Of a DNA stretch of 36,601 bases, positions 26,584-34,753 are shown in pieces. Each line of letters begins with the position of its first letter. Within the stretch, counting starts at the first letter, position 1. The position numbers were made by a program, and so were the translations under genes. A model generated the notes under the pieces. The model searched no databases. It worked only from the letters and a program-made list of their open reading frames with translations, and was not told the origin of the DNA. This DNA comes from Leptolyngbya sp. DLM2.Bin15 (lineage in GTDB: Bacteria; Cyanobacteriota; Cyanobacteriia; RECH01), in the NCBI GenBank assembly GCA_007694125.1, contig RECH01000142.1:1-36601 (forward strand), read 5' to 3'.

Positions 26584-26932
26584 GGAGTAGCCCTAGCGAC
26601 ACAAGCAGCAAGGCGAAAATAATATAGGGACATCATGACTTATCGTCCAGGAGAAGTCCCCCTAAAAGTATTTCACAGAATTTAGCATCCACGGCTGATT
26701 GCCTTTCACCCTCATGACATGTACTAGTCGGAGTCTGACTCATTGCCGGAGCTGCGATGGAAGGATAAGCGATCGCCCCGTGGCTCACTTAACATGCTCC
26801 ACAGCTATGGGGCGTAGGTCTCAACATTCAGGAACCCATGATATGCATCCAAAGCATGGTCGGACGTGGATGATGTCCACACGTTCATCATTCTGCGTTG
26901 GTGAGAATGCCTGGAAATGCGTATGGATGCAC

Positions 26933-26974
26933 AAGTGACAATCTTAAAGTGACAATCTTGAAGTGACAATTTCG
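26933..26974. repeat. 14-bp tandem repeat, three copies
   Basis: AAGTGACAATCTTA, AAGTGACAATCTTG and AAGTGACAATTTCG follow one another exactly. The period is twice seven, reminiscent of the heptameric STRR repeats of cyanobacteria, but the two halves differ. There are too few copies and no spacers, so it is not a CRISPR. Confidence 0.85.
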
Positions 26975-27264
26975 ATAGGTTACAGGCGCACCTGTGCAAA
27001 CCTTAGACAACTTTGGGAGCACGAGCCACAGCAAACTTACGCAATTGGCCGATGACCGGCATGGATCCATACCCTGGGGACATCATGCCCGTCAACTCAG
27101 GGTTATTACGGATAAGACAGGTGCTCTTGGCGTAAAAAAACGGTTCTTTTTTTCGTGATAGCTTGAACTAGTCTGAGGTTGGGCATTTTCAGGTGAATCA
27201 TCACCCAAGCAGATCTACGGAGCTCGATCGTTCATGGGGTCGGGCGATCGCTTAGATACCCCAT

Positions 27265-29022
27265 TCAACGGCATTCAAACGGTTGATACCGATAGCCATC
27301 GACGGAGGCCGCATCTTGCATAGGCAGACAGGCTTGATCGGCTAGCACCGCCTCTAGTCGGCGTGGGGGAACCGTCTGCATGTTGATCAGCCAAAGCTCT
27401 AGGGGCCGGGGGCGATCGCTCAAGACGGCATCTAAACGATGGGCGGCATCGATGGGTTGCTGCTGGTGGGCGAGGAGAAATTGGGGGGCTGGTCGTCCTG
27501 TTTTGGAAACAGGATACCGCTGCTGGATATCCCAGGCGATCGCCATCAGCCGACCAGTTTGGCCATGGGTGCGGTGGGCGATCGCCACCAGGGTTTCTGG
27601 GGCAGGCGTTTGGGCAGGCGTTTGGGCATACATGGCCTCCACCACGCGATCGGGACGATGGGTCTTTTGGTAGCCCAGATTGGTGACGACAGTCAGGCTC
27701 CCGAGGAGTGCGGCCATGAGGATGATCAGGGCAGGACGCGACAGACCCCAGCGCGTCACCGGGCGATCGCTCTGTTCCACCCAGATGGCGATCGCCACTA
27801 ATACGGCGGGAAAGTAGACGAAGCTGTAGCGGAAGGCGCTGGTGAGATCCATGCCTAGACCGTAGGTGATGCCTAGAAAGATGAGGACGGCGATCGCCAC
27901 CAGCAGAACGAGCACTTGTCCCGAGGATGGGGGATGCTCTGGGGTGGCTGTTCCCAGTCCCTGTCCTAGTCCCGACCGACTCGACCCCAGTAGCCACACC
28001 GTCCAGATGGCCAAGCCAGCAAGACCCAGGGCAGACCCGACCACTACGGCGGTGGATGCGGCTTGAATGGGCAACAGGTAGAGCATCGTAATCCAGCCAG
28101 CGATCGCTTGCCCGAGGGGATCCAGCCAGCCGAGACCCGAGCGATCGCCTTGGTAGATCCAGCGGGTGAGTTCACTATCATGGGCTCCCAACAGCCACGG
28201 CAGCCATACGGCACCGCCCGCCGCTGTGCCAACCATAGCCGCCAAAATACGCCACAGAGCGGATTTCTGTAGGCTAGAGCGCCAGGCGATCGCTACCACG
28301 AGGAGGGCGATCGCTTCTGCCAGCAGGGTGAGCGTGAAGAAATAGTGGGTGGCGATGCCGAGGGTGTTGATGCTGATCCAGAGGGCGACCTCTGGGATGG
28401 TGAACCGGCGTTGACCCTGAAGCGATCGCACGGCCTGCAGCCAGAGGGCTAGGGAGGCAAGAATCCACAAAATCGGCAGCGTATAGTGGCGAGCTTCTTG
28501 GGAGAGGTAGACCGCGAAGGGCGACAGGGTCATCAAGCCAGTGGCAAACTGGGCGACCCGCTGGGAACGGCTGGCCATCCAAGCTAGGCCATAGGTGGCG
28601 GGAATCGCCAATACTCCGAATAGGACAGACAGCGATCGCACCCCTAGGACGATGGACTGACCGCCCAAAGCATTCCACAGCCGCAGCCATAGGTGGGTGA
28701 GGACAAAATAAAGGGGCGGATGGTTGCTTTCGCTGAGGAGGTTGGTGACCACCTGGGAGGCGGAGGTGCTAGGGGGCTGCTGCACCGGCGCTAGCAGGGT
28801 GTCGAGGGAGATGACTTGGTCGAGGGGGACGGTCTGAAAGCTATGCCCTAGGCTAAAGACCAAGGTGGCAAACTCATCCGTCCACAGGGGTTTGTCGGCT
28901 AAGCCCCAGAGGCGCAATCCAGTGCCCACAAGCATCCATAGCAGAAGTCCAATCCAGGTTGCTGGCGATCTACCTCGTGGCTGCACATGGTTCATGGGAG
29001 TTGCGCTGAACGAATCGCCCAT
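27265..29022 (-). CDS. GT39-like membrane glycosyltransferase
   Basis: This is an integral membrane protein with about ten hydrophobic helices spread over residues 20-430. The first loop carries PLWTDEFATLVFSL, the acidic (D)E motif that identifies the ArnT/PMT-type GT-C superfamily, where it activates the acceptor. Such enzymes transfer sugars from polyprenyl-phosphate donors to lipid, polysaccharide or protein in the outer leaflet. The acceptor is unknown here. The C-terminal ~130 residues form a soluble domain. I use ATG 29022; GTG 29025 and ATG 28995 are alternatives. A 12-bp tandem duplication (around 27601-27624) doubles AQTP in the soluble part. The gene stands alone. Confidence 0.88.
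   Translation of the reverse strand: MGDSFSATPMNHVQPRGRSPATWIGLLLWMLVGTGLRLWGLADKPLWTDEFATLVFSLGHSFQTVPLDQVISLDTLLAPVQQPPSTSASQVVTNLLSESNHPPLYFVLTHLWLRLWNALGGQSIVLGVRSLSVLFGVLAIPATYGLAWMASRSQRVAQFATGLMTLSPFAVYLSQEARHYTLPILWILASLALWLQAVRSLQGQRRFTIPEVALWISINTLGIATHYFFTLTLLAEAIALLVVAIAWRSSLQKSALWRILAAMVGTAAGGAVWLPWLLGAHDSELTRWIYQGDRSGLGWLDPLGQAIAGWITMLYLLPIQAASTAVVVGSALGLAGLAIWTVWLLGSSRSGLGQGLGTATPEHPPSSGQVLVLLVAIAVLIFLGITYGLGMDLTSAFRYSFVYFPAVLVAIAIWVEQSDRPVTRWGLSRPALIILMAALLGSLTVVTNLGYQKTHRPDRVVEAMYAQTPAQTPAPETLVAIAHRTHGQTGRLMAIAWDIQQRYPVSKTGRPAPQFLLAHQQQPIDAAHRLDAVLSDRPRPLELWLINMQTVPPRRLEAVLADQACLPMQDAASVDGYRYQPFECR
27601..27624. repeat. 12-bp tandem duplication in the GT39-like gene
   Basis: GGCAGGCGTTTG occurs twice in direct succession and encodes a doubled AQTP unit. 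The frame is kept. Confidence 0.85.
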
Positions 29023-29173
29023 CACTCTAGCAGGAAGTGGTCTTAGGCCGTGATCTTAGTCAACGGGTAGGATTGCATGAGGCGAAGCCGTAACGCATTT
29101 CAAGCCTCACTCACGTTTCATCCAAGACCATGGATACTAGATGCATGGTGAGACGCATGGAAGGATGGAAACG

Positions 29174-29866
29174 ATGGCCGAGCTGATGCCGCCAGGAGCA
29201 GATTGGCTGCCCGCCTTGACGGGGAAATCTGTGCGCCAAGCTGGGAAGCAGTTCATTCAAGATGATCAAGCGCGATCGCTCCCGAGTGTGAGCACCATTT
29301 TGAATGCCACCAAGCCACCGGAGGCCCGCGCTGCTTTAGCCCAGTGGCGATCGCGTTTGGGGCACGATGCCGCCACCAAGGTAACGACGACGGCCAGCCG
29401 CCGGGGTAGCCAAACCCATAAGTACCTACGGCAATTTTTGCAAGGTGAAGTAGTCACCTGTCCTGATACGGTGCAGCCCTACTGGCACAGTTTGCAGGCG
29501 GTGCTGGCCGATCTCGACACCGTGCGCTTGGTGGAAAGCCCCGTTTTTCACTACGACTTGGGCTACGCCGGCCGGGTCGATTGCGTGGTCAGCTACCAAG
29601 GCACGCCCTGCCTATGTGATTGGAAAACTGCTGATGTGCCCAAGCGGTCGAGCGATCGCCTCTATGATCATCCCCTCCAGCTCGCTGCCTACTGTGGAGC
29701 CGTGAACCATTGCTATGGCGATCGCCTGCACCTGCGTCATGCGCTGATCGTTGTGGCTCTGCCCGATCAACCCGCTGAGGTGTTTTGGTTTGGCCCCGAC
29801 CAGCTTCGAGAGTATTGGCAGCAATGGTGCGATCGCCTAGCCCAGTACGATCGCCGCTATCGCTAA
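29174..29866 (+). CDS. PD-(D/E)XK exonuclease-like protein (MGME1-like)
   Basis: Residues about 25-60 contain SVSTILNATKPPEARAALAQWR, and GSQTHKYLRQFL follows; both resemble the N-terminal helices of RecB-type and MGME1-type nucleases. The active-site core is Asp136 in GYAGRVD and Asp149-Trp-Lys151 in CDWKT, followed by the Q-x-x-x-Y helix HPLQLAAYCGAV. All catalytic positions are present, so it is probably an active single-domain DNA exonuclease of 230 residues. The ATG at 29174 has GGAAGG nine bases upstream; in-frame ATGs at 29141 and 29165 are possible. It is monocistronic and converges on the SPFH/NfeD operon. A repair or replication role is inferred from fold only. Confidence 0.88.
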   Translation: MAELMPPGADWLPALTGKSVRQAGKQFIQDDQARSLPSVSTILNATKPPEARAALAQWRSRLGHDAATKVTTTASRRGSQTHKYLRQFLQGEVVTCPDTVQPYWHSLQAVLADLDTVRLVESPVFHYDLGYAGRVDCVVSYQGTPCLCDWKTADVPKRSSDRLYDHPLQLAAYCGAVNHCYGDRLHLRHALIVVALPDQPAEVFWFGPDQLREYWQQWCDRLAQYDRRYR

Positions 29867-30028
29867 GGTATTGCTGTGATTCTAGAGATAGGTGAGTGAC
29901 CCTCAGCGTCTAATGGAACAGCACCATGGTTGACGCAACCCCACGGCATCCCCCGGATCTAAGGGACTCAGGGGATGGCAGGGCATCTCGAATCGTTGCC
30001 AGGGATTCCCTGGTTGACCCTCAGCCCC

Positions 30029-31009
30029 CTAGCGCTTGGGAGGCATGGAGACCTGGGGCATCCCATCGCCAATAATCGATCGCATCCCTTCCACGGTGGC
30101 GGGAATACTTTGGGGATCCATGAACATCACCTTGCTGCTATCGCTTTCGCCAATCTTGGTGCCCATTTCAATATATTGCTGAGCCATCAGATATTGCAGC
30201 GACTCCCGAGCATGGGGGTCAGCTTGGAGGGTGTTGGAAATAATCTTCATGGCCTCAGCAGTGGCTTGGGCCTTAAGCACCTGTTCTTGGCGTACGGCTT
30301 GGGCCCGCAATACAATGCTCTTTTGCTGAGCCTCTGCGGCCAGAATCACCGCTTTTTGATCCGCCTCGGCTGCGAGCAATTGCGAATCGGCCCGCCCTCG
30401 GGCCGAGTTCACCGCAGCTTCCCGTTCCCCTTCCGAGGTGAGGATGGCGGCCCGTTTGCGGCGCTCGGCGGTCATTTGCATTTCCATGGATTCCTGCACG
30501 GCCTTGGAGGGCATGATGTCGCGCAGTTCTACCCGGGTCACCTTCACGCCCCAGGGGTCGGTGGACGTATCTAGCTCTCGCAGGAGTGATTCGTTAACTT
30601 CTGAGCGAGCTGTAAACGTTTCATCCAGCTCTAGCCTGCCCATTTCTGAGCGAATTTGGGTGAGCACAAGGTTCACCATGGCTGCCTGCAGGTTTTCCAC
30701 CTTATAGTAGGCACGTTCGAGATCCATAATGCGCCAATAGACCACGGCATCCACGGAGATAGCCACGTTATCCCGAGTAATGCATTGCTGGGCAGGAATA
30801 TCCAGCACCTTTTCCCGAATGGTTTCTTGATAAACCACCCGTTCCATAAAGGGCACCATGAAGTTCATGCCGGGCTTCAGCTTTTTGTTGTTGTATTTCC
30901 CTAGCCGTTCCACGAGGGCTTCATTCCCTTGGTTGATGATTTTCACGGAGTTCGCTAGGGTAATCGAGCCACCAAAGGCAATGACAATCAGAAACGTTAA
31001 TAGATTCAT
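30029..31009 (-). CDS. SPFH/band-7 (stomatin-like, QmcA type) membrane protein
   Basis: The N-terminal helix [19 protein letters not shown] anchors the protein. The SPFH domain follows (about 25-190: [50 protein letters not shown]), then an Ala/Glu/Gln-rich coiled coil (about 180-260) and the tail. Such proteins form cage-like oligomers in membrane microdomains and work with NfeD partners in membrane quality control. NfeD is encoded directly upstream with 51 bp between, so this is the classic two-gene operon. The length of 326 is usual. A short perfect inverted repeat CCAGGGA-T-TCCCTGG lies 16 bp after the stop (29999-30013). Confidence 0.95.
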   Translation of the reverse strand: MNLLTFLIVIAFGGSITLANSVKIINQGNEALVERLGKYNNKKLKPGMNFMVPFMERVVYQETIREKVLDIPAQQCITRDNVAISVDAVVYWRIMDLERAYYKVENLQAAMVNLVLTQIRSEMGRLELDETFTARSEVNESLLRELDTSTDPWGVKVTRVELRDIMPSKAVQESMEMQMTAERRKRAAILTSEGEREAAVNSARGRADSQLLAAEADQKAVILAAEAQQKSIVLRAQAVRQEQVLKAQATAEAMKIISNTLQADPHARESLQYLMAQQYIEMGTKIGESDSSKVMFMDPQSIPATVEGMRSIIGDGMPQVSMPPKR

Positions 31010-31060
31010 GGAATCAGTCTCCTAAGTAGCGAAGGGTCGTTGAAACAACAGGCTTGGCTA

Positions 31061-31495
31061 TCAGCGGGGATGAATAGAGGTTTCTGGCATCACCAGCAGG
31101 ATATTGCCCCGCCGCCCCACCACATACACCAATTGGTTGGGGGCGATCGCCACGTCATCTTCGCAGCGGGCGGGCCAAGAATTGCCTTCGTAGAGCACCC
31201 GGCCGGTTTCGCCGGGCAGAATCTCCGTTAAGGTTTTGGCATCAGTGGCATCTTCCAGCACCCTATTGGTTTGGGGTGGCATAAATCGCCGTAACATCAG
31301 CGTTGCGACGACGGATAGCACCAGCCACAGGACAATTTGAATGGAAACCTGAGGCACCACTAGAGCCACGATCGCCACAATAATGGCACTCACGCCCAGG
31401 GTGAACTCGGTAAAGCCGGTGGGGATTGTAAATTCCATGACGCATAGAATGACGCCAGCAATCAGCCAAATTAGCGGAGGTTCCATAGAGACCAT
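31061..31495 (-). CDS. NfeD-family membrane protein
   Basis: This 144-residue protein has two to three transmembrane helices (about 7-28, 32-50 and 54-70) and a C-terminal soluble OB-fold (about 80-140: LPGETGRVLYEGNSWPARCED and VYVVGRRGNILLVMPE). It is the short NfeD form without a ClpP-like protease domain. NfeD OB domains bind SPFH partners, and one is encoded next, so the two probably form a membrane complex. MVS-Met4 (31486) is an alternative start; neither has a good ribosome site. Confidence 0.93.
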   Translation of the reverse strand: MVSMEPPLIWLIAGVILCVMEFTIPTGFTEFTLGVSAIIVAIVALVVPQVSIQIVLWLVLSVVATLMLRRFMPPQTNRVLEDATDAKTLTEILPGETGRVLYEGNSWPARCEDDVAIAPNQLVYVVGRRGNILLVMPETSIHPR

Positions 31496-32086
31496 CTATT
31501 CATCATCAAAAGAAGCATCAATCAAAGCTGTCGAATCATAACGATCGATGTCCCCAGGGAAGCGATCGCTTGTGGGTTAACTACGCACTCAATCGTAGGT
31601 GTTCCTTATTACTAGTTGGCGAGCTTGGGTGCTCTGAGGTTGGGCTGCATGCAAGACCTGATCATGGGTTCGGACGGCTGACGTGGCTACATCTGATGTG
31701 GCTACAGTGGTCATTTCTGCAAAGATTTGTCAAAATTTGCGAAACCTTAGATGGATGCCCTTCTCTAGTAAGCTGCTGGTGGGGCTGGATCGGACGTCGA
31801 GCAGAACGGCGGTCTTGGGGTAGGCAATGCTAGGTCTTGAATGTTGACAGCAGGTCTACCATGGCGTCTGGATGTCACCTCTCAGGGCAATTACCTAGAC
31901 TCAATCTAGCTCACCTCTGGGGCGATCGCGGTCAGCTAGTTGTGTATCTTTAGATTGAGGTGAGTCACAGTTGTACCGGGGCTTGATTAATCTAGATGGC
32001 ATCACCATCGAGGTAGAGCGCTAGACTGCTAAGTAGGAAGCCCTGTTGATTATAGTCATCTTACATTGTTCGCCGGTTGAGCCACC
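31496..32086. other. Divergent spacer before the PP2C gene
   Basis: This 591-bp spacer lies between the NfeD operon and the phosphatase gene. It contains an imperfect 15-bp tandem duplication (31679-31708, TGACGTGGCTACATC then a 12/15 match). I see no clear promoter and no repeat-family copy. An 87-codon frame (31570-31833) is Trp/Cys/Arg-rich and unlikely to be coding. Confidence 0.5.
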
Positions 32087-34144
32087 ATGAGCCCTTCTCC
32101 CCTCTCCATCGAGTGTGCCGATCCGTCCTGTGCCCAGCCGGGCAATTCCATGGATCAGCTCCTCTGCCGCCAGTGCCGTAAACCGCTGGTACATCGCTAC
32201 CTTTGGGCGGTGGGGGCCAGGGCGGAGGCGGTGCCGGTGGGTACGCGGGTGAGCGATCGCTATGCGGTGGTTGCCCCCCACATTTGGCTGGATACTCAAC
32301 CAGGACGGCTGCCCGCCTTGCCTGCCCAGCCGCCCCAATCTGCGCTCCCCTATCTGAAACTACGTTCCCACCATCTCCACATTCCCGATGTCTACGGTGT
32401 TTGTCACCTAGAGGACGATCCGGAGCCGATTTTGCTGTTGGAACAAGGGCCTCTGCACCGCCAAGGAATTTTGCATCCAGCGATCGCCACCGCTTGGGAT
32501 GCCGCCACCCCGGTGCGGCGGATCTATTGGCTCTGGCAACTGTTCCAGCTTTGGCTGCCGCTGGCCCAGCAGGGGGTGGCCCAGGCCTTGCTGAGTCCTG
32601 AGCAGATTCGGGTGGATGGATGGCGGATCCAGTTGCGTGACCTTGAGGTGAGCCAAGCCTTGGATGCACCGGCAAGTTTAGGACAGTTGGCGAGCCTGTG
32701 GCTGCAGTGGATTGGCAATGAACCGGGAGCGATCGCCCAAGGGCTACGCTCGATCTGCTACGAAATGCAGTCCGTGGGCCAACTGGCCCCAACCTTGGTG
32801 GCCGTCGGCGGAGATGCTGGTGTGGATACCGACGCCTCGGCAACGGGCTCCATGGAGAACCTGCGAACGGCACCGCCCGTAGCAGCCATTGCCCAGAAGC
32901 TGAACCAGCTCTTGCTAGAACAGGCGAGTCAACTGCCGATTAAGCTGCGGGTGGCGGGCGGTACAACGACGGGGCCCCAGCGATCGCACAATGAAGATGC
33001 TTGTTACCCCAATGGCCCAGAGAGCAATCTCGCCGAAGACGTGATCCTCAAGCCCCATGTGGCGATCGTCTGTGATGGCATTGGTGGCCATGCTGGCGGA
33101 GAGGTGGCGAGTCGGCTGGCGTTGCGATCGCTCAAGCTCCAGCTTTCCGCCCTGTTGACGGAGGTTGTCGATCAAGGCGAGGTGCTGTCACCGGACATTG
33201 TCACCCAGCAGCTTGAGGCGATTTTGCGCATTGCCAACAATATGATTGCAGCGCAAAACGACACCCAGGGGCGCACGGCCCGTCAGCGCATGGCCACCAC
33301 CGTCATGCTGGCGCTGCAGTTGCCCCAACGCATTCGCACCGAAACCGGCGATCGCAATACCCACGAACTCTACCTGGCCCATATCGGCGATAGCCGCGCC
33401 TACTGGCTAACGGAAGACTCCTGCCATCGGCTCACCCTCGACCACGATATGGCCAACCGTGAGGTGGTGTTAGGGAATAGCCTACCCCGCGCTGCCCGCC
33501 TGCAGCCCAATGCGGGCGCACTCACCCAGGCTTTGGGCACCAAAGACGCGGACTACATTCATCCCACCGTCCAGCGCTTCATTCTCGAAGAAGATGGAGT
33601 GCTGCTGCTCTGCTCCGATGGTCTGAGTGACCATGGCTGGGTGGAGACCCTGTGGGAAGAGTCAACCCAGCGGGTGCTGAAGGATAAGATGTCCCTGGAT
33701 GCGGCCATGCGCTCCTGGCTAGAACTGGCGAACCAGCGCAATGGTCACGACAATGCCTCGGTGGTCTTGCTGGACTGTCGGGCATCGCTGTCGAGCCCGC
33801 AACTGTTTGAGCCGGGGGATGCGCCGCCAGAACCATCGGATACCGACTTGTCTGATACGGCCCGGGCGTTGCTCTATCCTGAGGATGAGGCTGAGCCAGA
33901 CCTGCCCTGGGATAGCGGCTTAGAATCCCATGAGTCGAGCGATCGCCCCCCTGAGCACCACAGCAATATCTGGGGAGTGATTATAGGTCTAGCGCTGCTC
34001 GGCTTTGTGATCGGCGGCGTGGGCATTTTGGTCTGGCGCTATGTAGACACCTACGGTGTGCGCAATGGCCTGGAGCAGTTGCTGATTCCTGAGGGAGAGG
34101 CCCCCAATCCAGACGAGACGGACACAAACGAGCCCCAGCCCTAG
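32087..34144 (+). CDS. PP2C-type Ser/Thr phosphatase with zinc ribbon and pseudokinase-like region
   Basis: The N-terminus has a four-cysteine zinc ribbon (C10, C15, C27, C30). Residues about 45-200 look like a degenerate protein-kinase lobe (VSDRYAVVAPHIW, LLSPEQIRVDGWRIQLRDLEV in place of the catalytic loop) without catalytic residues. The PP2C domain (about 285-565) is complete in motif terms: SHNEDAC, VCDGIGGHAGGE, HIGDSRAYWL, LCSDGLSD and GHDNASVVLL hold the metal-binding Asp residues. An acidic linker and one C-terminal membrane helix (about 627-650, IWGVIIGLALLGFVIGGVGILVW) anchor it, with the enzyme on the cytoplasmic side. It removes phosphate from Ser/Thr proteins and is a possible opponent of kinases read by FHA proteins. 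The start at 32087 has only a weak ribosome site. Confidence 0.92.
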   Translation: MSPSPLSIECADPSCAQPGNSMDQLLCRQCRKPLVHRYLWAVGARAEAVPVGTRVSDRYAVVAPHIWLDTQPGRLPALPAQPPQSALPYLKLRSHHLHIPDVYGVCHLEDDPEPILLLEQGPLHRQGILHPAIATAWDAATPVRRIYWLWQLFQLWLPLAQQGVAQALLSPEQIRVDGWRIQLRDLEVSQALDAPASLGQLASLWLQWIGNEPGAIAQGLRSICYEMQSVGQLAPTLVAVGGDAGVDTDASATGSMENLRTAPPVAAIAQKLNQLLLEQASQLPIKLRVAGGTTTGPQRSHNEDACYPNGPESNLAEDVILKPHVAIVCDGIGGHAGGEVASRLALRSLKLQLSALLTEVVDQGEVLSPDIVTQQLEAILRIANNMIAAQNDTQGRTARQRMATTVMLALQLPQRIRTETGDRNTHELYLAHIGDSRAYWLTEDSCHRLTLDHDMANREVVLGNSLPRAARLQPNAGALTQALGTKDADYIHPTVQRFILEEDGVLLLCSDGLSDHGWVETLWEESTQRVLKDKMSLDAAMRSWLELANQRNGHDNASVVLLDCRASLSSPQLFEPGDAPPEPSDTDLSDTARALLYPEDEAEPDLPWDSGLESHESSDRPPEHHSNIWGVIIGLALLGFVIGGVGILVWRYVDTYGVRNGLEQLLIPEGEAPNPDETDTNEPQP

Positions 34145-34378
34145 CTCTGCCCCCCCAGCGTTCAAGGGTACCCATCCTATGCAAAGATAATAGAGGCTCT
34201 TTTCCACCCTGCCTCAGAGTTGTGCTGACGGCTATGATGGCCTGGATGTAGCGCATGACGGGCGATCGCTTGGCCGTAGACGTCCGAGCGTGAGGGTGGG
34301 GTGGTGGTCGCCCATGTTGCAGTGGCGATGAGGGTTACGTTGGCATTGTGCACCGTTGAACGAGGGATACAGAGATTT

Positions 34379-34603
34379 ATGAACGTTGGCGATCGCGTCC
34401 GAGTTTGTCAATCCGTTGTGGTTTATCATCACCCCAAACATCGCAACCAGCCTTTTGATCTAGAAGGACAGGAAGGCGAAGTTGTGGGGTTGGCGAGCCA
34501 ATGGAAAGACAAGCCCATCAGCGCAAACTTTCCTTGGCTAGTGAAGTTCGACGGTAAATTTAAGGCCCACCTGCGAGATACAGAATTAGAGGTGGTGGAG
34601 TAG
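34379..34603 (+). CDS. ftrV: Ferredoxin-thioredoxin reductase, variable subunit
   Basis: This is the small non-catalytic subunit of the ferredoxin:thioredoxin reductase, which passes electrons from photosynthetic ferredoxin to thioredoxins and so switches enzymes by light. Its SH3-like beta-barrel clamps the catalytic FtrC subunit. The 74 residues match the family from end to end: MNVGDRVRVCQSVVVYHHP, GQEGEVVG and LVKFDGKFKAHLRDTELEVVE. The start is ATG at 34379 with GAGG about 13 bases upstream; the 26 open codons before it are not conserved sequence. It is monocistronic, and ftrC is not in the window. Confidence 0.96.
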   Translation: MNVGDRVRVCQSVVVYHHPKHRNQPFDLEGQEGEVVGLASQWKDKPISANFPWLVKFDGKFKAHLRDTELEVVE

Positions 34604-34753
34604 GGCATGGCGGGATCGATAGGCGGCCTAGATCCATGGGCTAGCCAAGAATGTTGATGGCGATCGCCGTTGGGGTTCCCGCTCAGCACTACACTAGGGG
34701 ATGGCGTTTTCTCTCAGGAAAACCTGCCCCACTCACGGACTGGATGAGCACGC

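Larger units (their letters stand above)
25934..27264. other. 1.3-kb region without a convincing gene
   Basis: Open frames here are at most 79 codons, lie on both strands and resemble no family. HIP1 is scarce compared with its surroundings. The region contains a perfect palindrome (26067-26080), a 12-bp tandem duplication (26318-26341), a long-range inverted repeat (26522-26583), a 14-bp triple repeat (26933-26974) and an A7/T7 inverted pair (27135-27155). I could not match it to RNase P RNA, tmRNA, 6S RNA, SRP RNA or a tRNA by their conserved cores. It may hold an unrecognised RNA gene or be a decayed gene. Confidence 0.6.

Noticed and set aside
26699-26938. 79-codon frame in the gene-free region
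   Set aside because: Cys/Ser/Arg-rich, no ribosome site, no resemblance to a family, and competing frames on the other strand.
26933-26974. Possible CRISPR array
   Set aside because: The three 14-bp units are contiguous without spacers, and no cas gene is present.
27130-27156. A7/T7 inverted pair as terminator of the glycosyltransferase gene
   Set aside because: The stem is only A-T with a mismatch near its base and lies more than 100 bp after the stop. It is too weak to call.
27163-27180. Fragment CTAGTCTGAGG as a fifth copy of the repeat
   Set aside because: Only the end motif is vaguely similar. The A-rich part and hairpin are absent.
29999-30013. CCAGGGA-T-TCCCTGG as an intrinsic terminator
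   Set aside because: The centre leaves no loop, so only a 5-bp stem can form, and no T-run follows.
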